The position numbers and the translations under genes were made by a program. The notes beneath the pieces are model-generated. The model did no database searches. It was not told the origin of the DNA and saw only the letters and a program-made list of their open reading frames with translations. A stretch of 8,830 nt of DNA from Sulfurovum sp. (GTDB lineage: Bacteria; Campylobacterota; Campylobacteria; Campylobacterales; Sulfurovaceae). This document shows positions 4,923 through 8,830 of this stretch, one piece after another (position 1 is the first letter of the stretch; each line of letters begins with the position of its first letter). The stretch is taken from positions 1-8,830 of the forward strand of contig WGDG01000120.1 of NCBI GenBank assembly GCA_015493425.1, in the 5' to 3' direction.

Positions 4923-7900
4923 ATGACTATACGAAATAGACTGAAACTGATCGCACTCGTACCGATCCTGTTGCTTCTACTCCTGTCAAGTTACTTTTTC
5001 GTAACTTCCTACATCAACTATGAAAAAGCACAGGCACTTAAAACAGCACTGAGCAATAACGCATACCTGAGCAAATCACTGACACAGGCAGGAACCGAAC
5101 GTGGACTGACCGCACTTTACATGGGTAGCGACAGAAAAGCCTATGCTGACGTGCTTCAAAAGCAATACGGCAAAACAGATGCCTCGCTTGTACAGCTGAG
5201 ACAAAAACTGGTCACCGACAACGGTAACCTCATTCCTTTCCTGCCAAAACTGCTTCATGAAACGACAGAGTTGAACAAAGCACAGTATGACCGCATGCTG
5301 GCAAACTTCAAAAAACTCCCTGCAATTCGTAAAGAAGCACATCAGCCTAACAGTGAATTCAAAAATGTCTTCTTCCAGGGCTATACCAAAACCATTACCT
5401 CTCCGATTTTGCAGAATCTCCTGCAAATCAACAGCTTTGCCCTCGATACTGAAATTGCTTCTATGGTTGGTACATTGTCGGAAATATATACGGTAAAAGA
5501 GAATGCCGGGCTTGAAAGAGGATTTGTCTCCTACTATATGGAGAAAAAAGCCTCTATGGCCTTTGATGAAATCGCTCTTTGGGACAACTTTAAAACCAAA
5601 GCCAATATCTTTGATATCAACCAGGTCACAAACCCGCAGCTGCGCGCGCAGGTTCAACAGATTCTTGACAGCAAACAGGCTAAAGCCATACTCAAAGAAC
5701 TGGCAGAAACCTCTTCAGCCATTCAGACCGACGTCGACAACGGTGACTATGCAGAAGATGTCATGGACTGGTTCTCACTGCAGACACAGAAAATTTCACT
5801 TTACTCCAAGGTTGAACTGGTTGTCTCCAATGCACTTTGGCAAAAAGCAGAACTCTATCTGCAAAAGCAAGTCTCACTCCTGATCATTGCTTCAGCCATT
5901 CTTCTGCTCAGTTTACTGCTTGCCTACCTCGGATATACCACAACACGTGATATTACACGAAACATTAAAGAGCTTGAAGATGTTCTGAACAAAGCGATCG
6001 AAGACATGAAGCAGAGTGACCAGTATCTTTCTGCTGACACTGAAATGATCGAAAATATTGAACTTGATACCCATGAAGGAACCAGAGAAGCCTATAAATT
6101 CCTTGAAACTCTTGTCGAGAATGCGAAAGAGGATAAGCAGATTGCACTTCAGGCAAATGAAGCGAAATCGCTCTTCCTTGCCAACATGTCTCACGAAATC
6201 CGTACACCGCTGAACGGTATTGTCGGTTTTACCGAAATTCTCAGAAGCACGAACCTCGACTCAGAGCAGCAGGAATTCCTGAATATTATTGAAAAAAGTT
6301 CGGAAAACCTTCTGAGTATTATCAATAACATTCTTGACCTCTCCAAGATCGAAAGCAACAAGATCGAAATTGAAAACATTGTTTTCGATGCAGCAGAAGA
6401 GTTTGAAAGTGCTGTTGAAACCTATGCTGTCGGTGCAGCAGAGAAAAATATCGACCTGAACTTCTATATGGATCCAACCATCAGTCCAAAACTCAAAGGT
6501 GACCCGACAAAACTCAAAGAAATCATCATTAACCTCTTGAGCAATGCCATTAAGTTCACCAGTTACGGCGGTATGATCAATGTCAAGATTGAGAAGGAAG
6601 CGGTAGAAGGAACTACTGCACGCATTAAGTTTTCTATCCAGGATAACGGTATCGGTATGACAAAAGACCAGCAGGAGCGTATCTTCGATGCATTCTCCCA
6701 AGCTGACTCTTCCGTTACCAGAAAATACGGCGGTACCGGTCTTGGGCTTACCATTTCAAGCCAGTTTGTAGAACTCATGGGTGGCAAACTTGAACTTGAA
6801 AGTGCCAAAGACCATGGAACGACATTCTACTTCTCTGTTCCGCTTGAAGAAGTTGCCACAACTGAGCCAAACTATAACCATGCATTCAGCGATATGACAA
6901 TCTGTAAATATGAGGAAGAGGTACCGACTGTCCTTGACACATACCTGCAGTCATACTTTGACTACTTCGGCCCTGATGTCAAAAAGTTCGAATCCGTTTC
7001 AAATCTAAGAGATCTCAGTGACAAAGGCATCTGTCAAACGTTCTGGATCGATATTGACAAAACCAAACAAAACATTCTCGATGCAGTGACCAATGTTGAT
7101 AAATCAAAACTGATCGTTATTGCCAATGTTACCAGCCGTGCCAAGATCGATGCAATGGGTGTCAGTCAGGACAATGTTATCTTTAAACCGGTAACCCTGA
7201 CAAAACTCAAAGCTGTCCTGACCCGTACCGCAAGTACAACGCCTGAGGTGATAGAACAGACCGTACAGGCACAGGCAACACAGTTTGATGCAAAAGTGCT
7301 CGTCACCGAAGACAATATTATCAACCAGAAACTGATCAAACGTGTCCTTGAAGATCACGGTATTACAGTCGACATTGCAAACAATGGTCTTGAAGCGTTT
7401 GAAAAACGCAGAAACAACGATTATGACCTGCTTTTCATGGATATTCAAATGCCGGTCATGGACGGTATTGAGGCAACACACGAAATTCTCGACTTTGAAG
7501 AGGATGAAGAGGTTCCGCACGTACCGATTGTCGCGCTGACAGCCAACGCACTCAAAGGTGACCGTGAACGCTTCCTGGCAGAAGGGATGGATGAATATAT
7601 CACCAAACCGATTGAAACCACTGAGCTTCTCTATATTCTCAACAAATTCCTTTCACATAAAGCGAAAGCAGCTGAAGAGACAGAAAAGACAGAAGCGGAA
7701 GTAAAAGAGCCTGAAGTACCCGAAACAAAAGAAACACCTCAAGCGGAAACTACTCCCGTAACGGAAGAGACGCATCCGGAGCCGGAAGCAGAAATACCGC
7801 TTGAGCTTGATGAAATCATGCTTGCAGACAATGATGAAACAGAAGGCGCTAAAAAGATTCTGATTGCAAAAAAGTTCCTGCTTGAAAAACGTATTCTTAC

Positions 7901-8117
7901 CAAAGTCATTGAAAATTTAGGGTATGATTACGACATTCTTGATGACATGAGCCAATTGGAGTCAAAAGTTGCTTCCGGTGTCTATGACATAGTCTTTACC
8001 GACGCAGAACTTGTCACAGATGCACTGAAGGCTGCTGCCGGTGATAGCGTTGCCATTATTACTGACAGCAAAGAAAAAGAGCAGATTGAAGCTGCCATAA
8101 AATCACATAGAGGATAA
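4923..8117 (+). CDS. Hybrid histidine kinase with NIT-like periplasmic sensor and three receiver-like modules
   Basis: A 1064-residue inner-membrane hybrid kinase. Transmembrane helices at about 9-28 and 317-340 bracket a helical periplasmic domain. That domain has two Glu-Arg-Gly helices (TERGLTALYMGS, E59-G61; LERGFVSYYM, E198-G200), the hallmark of nitrate/nitrite-sensing (NIT) domains. A HAMP-like coiled region (about 341-405) leads to HisKA with H424 (MSHEIRTPLNG), then HATPase with N541, D574 (DNGIGM), an F box near FDAFSQADS and YGGTGLGL. Residues about 655-770 are a pseudo-receiver (D710, K755-P756, no N-terminal acidic pair). A canonical receiver spans 788-912 (E796, D797, D840, T873, K895). 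An acidic linker (about 914-968) joins it to a third receiver-like end (about 978-1064), where Lys983-Lys984 replace the acidic pair and D1027 remains. AAAGGA lies 8 bases before the ATG. Kinase and central receiver are certain; the nitrate ligand is inferred from the fold. Confidence 0.94.
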   Translation: MTIRNRLKLIALVPILLLLLLSSYFFVTSYINYEKAQALKTALSNNAYLSKSLTQAGTERGLTALYMGSDRKAYADVLQKQYGKTDASLVQLRQKLVTDNGNLIPFLPKLLHETTELNKAQYDRMLANFKKLPAIRKEAHQPNSEFKNVFFQGYTKTITSPILQNLLQINSFALDTEIASMVGTLSEIYTVKENAGLERGFVSYYMEKKASMAFDEIALWDNFKTKANIFDINQVTNPQLRAQVQQILDSKQAKAILKELAETSSAIQTDVDNGDYAEDVMDWFSLQTQKISLYSKVELVVSNALWQKAELYLQKQVSLLIIASAILLLSLLLAYLGYTTTRDITRNIKELEDVLNKAIEDMKQSDQYLSADTEMIENIELDTHEGTREAYKFLETLVENAKEDKQIALQANEAKSLFLANMSHEIRTPLNGIVGFTEILRSTNLDSEQQEFLNIIEKSSENLLSIINNILDLSKIESNKIEIENIVFDAAEEFESAVETYAVGAAEKNIDLNFYMDPTISPKLKGDPTKLKEIIINLLSNAIKFTSYGGMINVKIEKEAVEGTTARIKFSIQDNGIGMTKDQQERIFDAFSQADSSVTRKYGGTGLGLTISSQFVELMGGKLELESAKDHGTTFYFSVPLEEVATTEPNYNHAFSDMTICKYEEEVPTVLDTYLQSYFDYFGPDVKKFESVSNLRDLSDKGICQTFWIDIDKTKQNILDAVTNVDKSKLIVIANVTSRAKIDAMGVSQDNVIFKPVTLTKLKAVLTRTASTTPEVIEQTVQAQATQFDAKVLVTEDNIINQKLIKRVLEDHGITVDIANNGLEAFEKRRNNDYDLLFMDIQMPVMDGIEATHEILDFEEDEEVPHVPIVALTANALKGDRERFLAEGMDEYITKPIETTELLYILNKFLSHKAKAAEETEKTEAEVKEPEVPETKETPQAETTPVTEETHPEPEAEIPLELDEIMLADNDETEGAKKILIAKKFLLEKRILTKVIENLGYDYDILDDMSQLESKVASGVYDIVFTDAELVTDALKAAAGDSVAIITDSKEKEQIEAAIKSHRG

Positions 8118-8122
8118 GATAG

Positions 8123-8491
8123 ATGGGACTAAAAGTACTGGTAGTTGATGATGATATGATCAACAGAATGCTGCTGAAGACATTGTTGAAAAAGAACCCG
8201 AAAGTAACAGAAATTATTGAAGCGGAAAATGGATCGGATGCATTAAACAAGTTTAAGAACGATCCATCCATCAATCTCATACTGCTTGACATTATGATGC
8301 CTATCGTTGACGGTATCGAGTTTTTGAAGATATTCCGTGCAGATATGGCAAATTCTCATGTACCTGTGATTGTGCTCTCTACAGATGACACACGTAAAAC
8401 AGAGGTTTTTGACAATGGGGCAAACGATTTCCTTAGAAAACCGATCAAAGAAGAGATGCTGTTCGAGAAGATCGATCAGTGGTCAGAGTAG
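8123..8491 (+). CDS. Single-domain (CheY-like) response regulator
   Basis: The 122-residue protein is one receiver domain with no DNA-binding or enzymatic output. Conserved residues are intact: acidic pair D9-D10 (VLVVDDD), phosphoacceptor D56 (LLDIMMPIVDG), S86/T87 in VIVLST and K106 (LRKPI). It should be the last phosphoryl acceptor of the relay, taking phosphate from H401 of the HPt protein, and should act by protein-protein contact. It starts 5 bases after the kinase stop, with a GAGGA ribosome site (8110-8114) 8 bases upstream inside the kinase's last codons, so the two are translationally close. It could instead be a phosphate sink for the hybrid kinase, or could bind the flagellar switch or a diguanylate cyclase encoded elsewhere; the sequence does not decide. 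Its TAG stop abuts a heptamer repeat. Confidence 0.93.
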   Translation: MGLKVLVVDDDMINRMLLKTLLKKNPKVTEIIEAENGSDALNKFKNDPSINLILLDIMMPIVDGIEFLKIFRADMANSHVPVIVLSTDDTRKTEVFDNGANDFLRKPIKEEMLFEKIDQWSE

Positions 8492-8511
8492 AGTTAAGAG
8501 TTAAGAGTTAA
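8491..8511. repeat. Three tandem copies of GAGTTAA
   Basis: GAGTTAA occurs at 8491-8497, 8498-8504 and 8505-8511, followed by a partial GAG. The first base is the last base of the regulator's stop codon. Such short tandem repeats can change copy number, but here only the 3' untranslated region would change. Confidence 0.8.
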
Positions 8512-8555
8512 GAGAGTTTTTCGTGGTTTGACTGAAGCAAACCTTAGAACTCTCT
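8511..8555. repeat. Nested stem-loop after the response regulator
   Basis: The outer arms AGAGAGTT (8511-8518) and AACTCTCT (8548-8555) are perfect complements. They enclose a second stem, GGTTTG (8525-8530) with CAAACC (8538-8543), with a seven-base loop ACTGAAG. The transcript could fold into a two-tier hairpin just after the operon's last stop. No T-run follows, so it is not a standard intrinsic terminator; it could protect the 3' end or aid termination. Confidence 0.5.
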
Positions 8556-8561
8556 CAGTCC

Positions 8562-8583
8562 TGTGCAAGCAGGAGCCTGCACA
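8562..8583. repeat. Short inverted repeat
   Basis: TGTGCA (8562-8567) is complementary to TGCACA (8578-8583) with a ten-base spacer. It is the second of three palindromic units in the gap between the response regulator and lon. Confidence 0.35.
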
Positions 8584-8611
8584 CAAATCAATCAAACATT
8601 CCCAATATCGG

Positions 8612-8634
8612 CATCCCGCATCAAATGCGGGATG
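8612..8634. repeat. Perfect 10-bp palindrome next to the lon stop
   Basis: CATCCCGCAT (8612-8621) and ATGCGGGATG (8625-8634) are exact complements around a CAA loop. It lies 3 bases past the lon stop, between convergent genes, so a strong hairpin would form in transcripts from either side. There is no T-run on either strand. It resembles the dispersed ATCCCGC/GCGGGAT palindromes found between genes in many bacteria, so it may be a repeat family member and a two-way transcription barrier. Confidence 0.6.
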
Positions 8635-8637
8635 ATG

Positions 8638-8830
8638 TTACAGCAGTGCTTCTCTAAGCACTTCCTCAACGTTTGACACACCAATAATTTTTACATTCTC
8701 TTTGACTTCATCAGGGATGTCGTCAAGATCACGCTCGTAGTTCTTTACAGGAATAAGTGCCTTTTTGACACCTGCCTTGTGTGCAGCAATGAGTTTTTCT
8801 TTCAATCCGCCAATAGGCAGTACTTTACCT
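8638..8830 (-). CDS. lon: ATP-dependent protease Lon, C-terminal end (enters from the right edge)
   Basis: Lon is the cytoplasmic AAA+ serine protease that degrades misfolded and regulatory proteins. The minus strand gives the last 63 codons plus TAA (8640-8638). It reads KVLPIGGLKEKLIAAHKAG, the conserved stretch holding the second member of the Ser-Lys catalytic dyad: the first Lys of GGLKEK corresponds to K722 of E. coli Lon. It continues through KKALIPVKNYERDLDDIP and ends VEEVLREALL, a normal Lon C-terminus. The catalytic serine, AAA+ and N-terminal domains lie beyond the window. It converges on the signalling operon and nothing visible ties it to those genes functionally. Confidence 0.95.
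   Translation of the reverse strand, partial: GKVLPIGGLKEKLIAAHKAGVKKALIPVKNYERDLDDIPDEVKENVKIIGVSNVEEVLREALL

Noticed and set aside
5076..5657. Minus-strand open frame of 193 codons inside the hybrid kinase gene
   Set aside because: It is antisense to the well-supported NIT-like domain, has no recognisable domain and shows the Cys/Phe-rich look of a shadow frame.
8491..8583. CRISPR array or integron attachment site suggested by repeats after the regulator gene
   Set aside because: The repeat unit is only seven bases with no spacers, and there is no cas, integrase or attC-like structure nearby.

Overview
The window looks like chromosomal DNA of a Campylobacterota (epsilonproteobacterial) bacterium, most likely a Sulfurovum- or Sulfurimonas-like free-living species. 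The reasons are protein style and layout: AT-leaning composition with T-rich promoter regions, a stand-alone Aer-type PAS protein resembling Campylobacter CetB, a small DUF721 protein joined to uvrC, and a strong preference for stand-alone signalling domains. The genus is inference; no rRNA or marker gene allows a firm placement.

Left part, minus strand (1-770): the N-terminal third of nadB (L-aspartate oxidase, NAD synthesis) runs off the left edge. It starts at a TTG and sits 11 bases behind a very small lipoprotein gene resembling LptM/YifL. Left-centre, plus strand (741-2968): a DUF721/DciA-like gene overlaps uvrC, the nucleotide-excision-repair endonuclease, by 13 bases. The lipoprotein and DUF721 genes are divergent and their 5' ends appear to overlap. 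A perfect TATAAT lies 6 bases before the DUF721 ATG, so its mRNA may be leaderless.

Centre and right, plus strand (3099-8491): a tight four-gene signalling operon behind its own promoter. In order it encodes an FAD-type PAS redox sensor, an acidic protein with two HPt-like domains (only the second has the canonical active-site motif), a 1064-residue membrane hybrid histidine kinase with a nitrate/nitrite-sensing (NIT)-like periplasmic domain and three receiver-like modules, and a single-domain response regulator. All steps of a His-Asp-His-Asp phosphorelay are present. The simplest reading is that the kinase senses an anion or related periplasmic signal, the soluble PAS protein adds redox state in trans, and phosphate moves from kinase H424 to receiver D840, to HPt H401 and to regulator D56. 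The output is not encoded here, because the regulator has no effector domain.

Right end: the operon converges on lon, whose C-terminal 63 codons enter on the minus strand. The 146-base gap between them holds a heptamer tandem repeat, two further stem-loops and a perfect 10-bp palindrome abutting the lon stop. The signalling operon is the most interesting content; the flanking genes are housekeeping.
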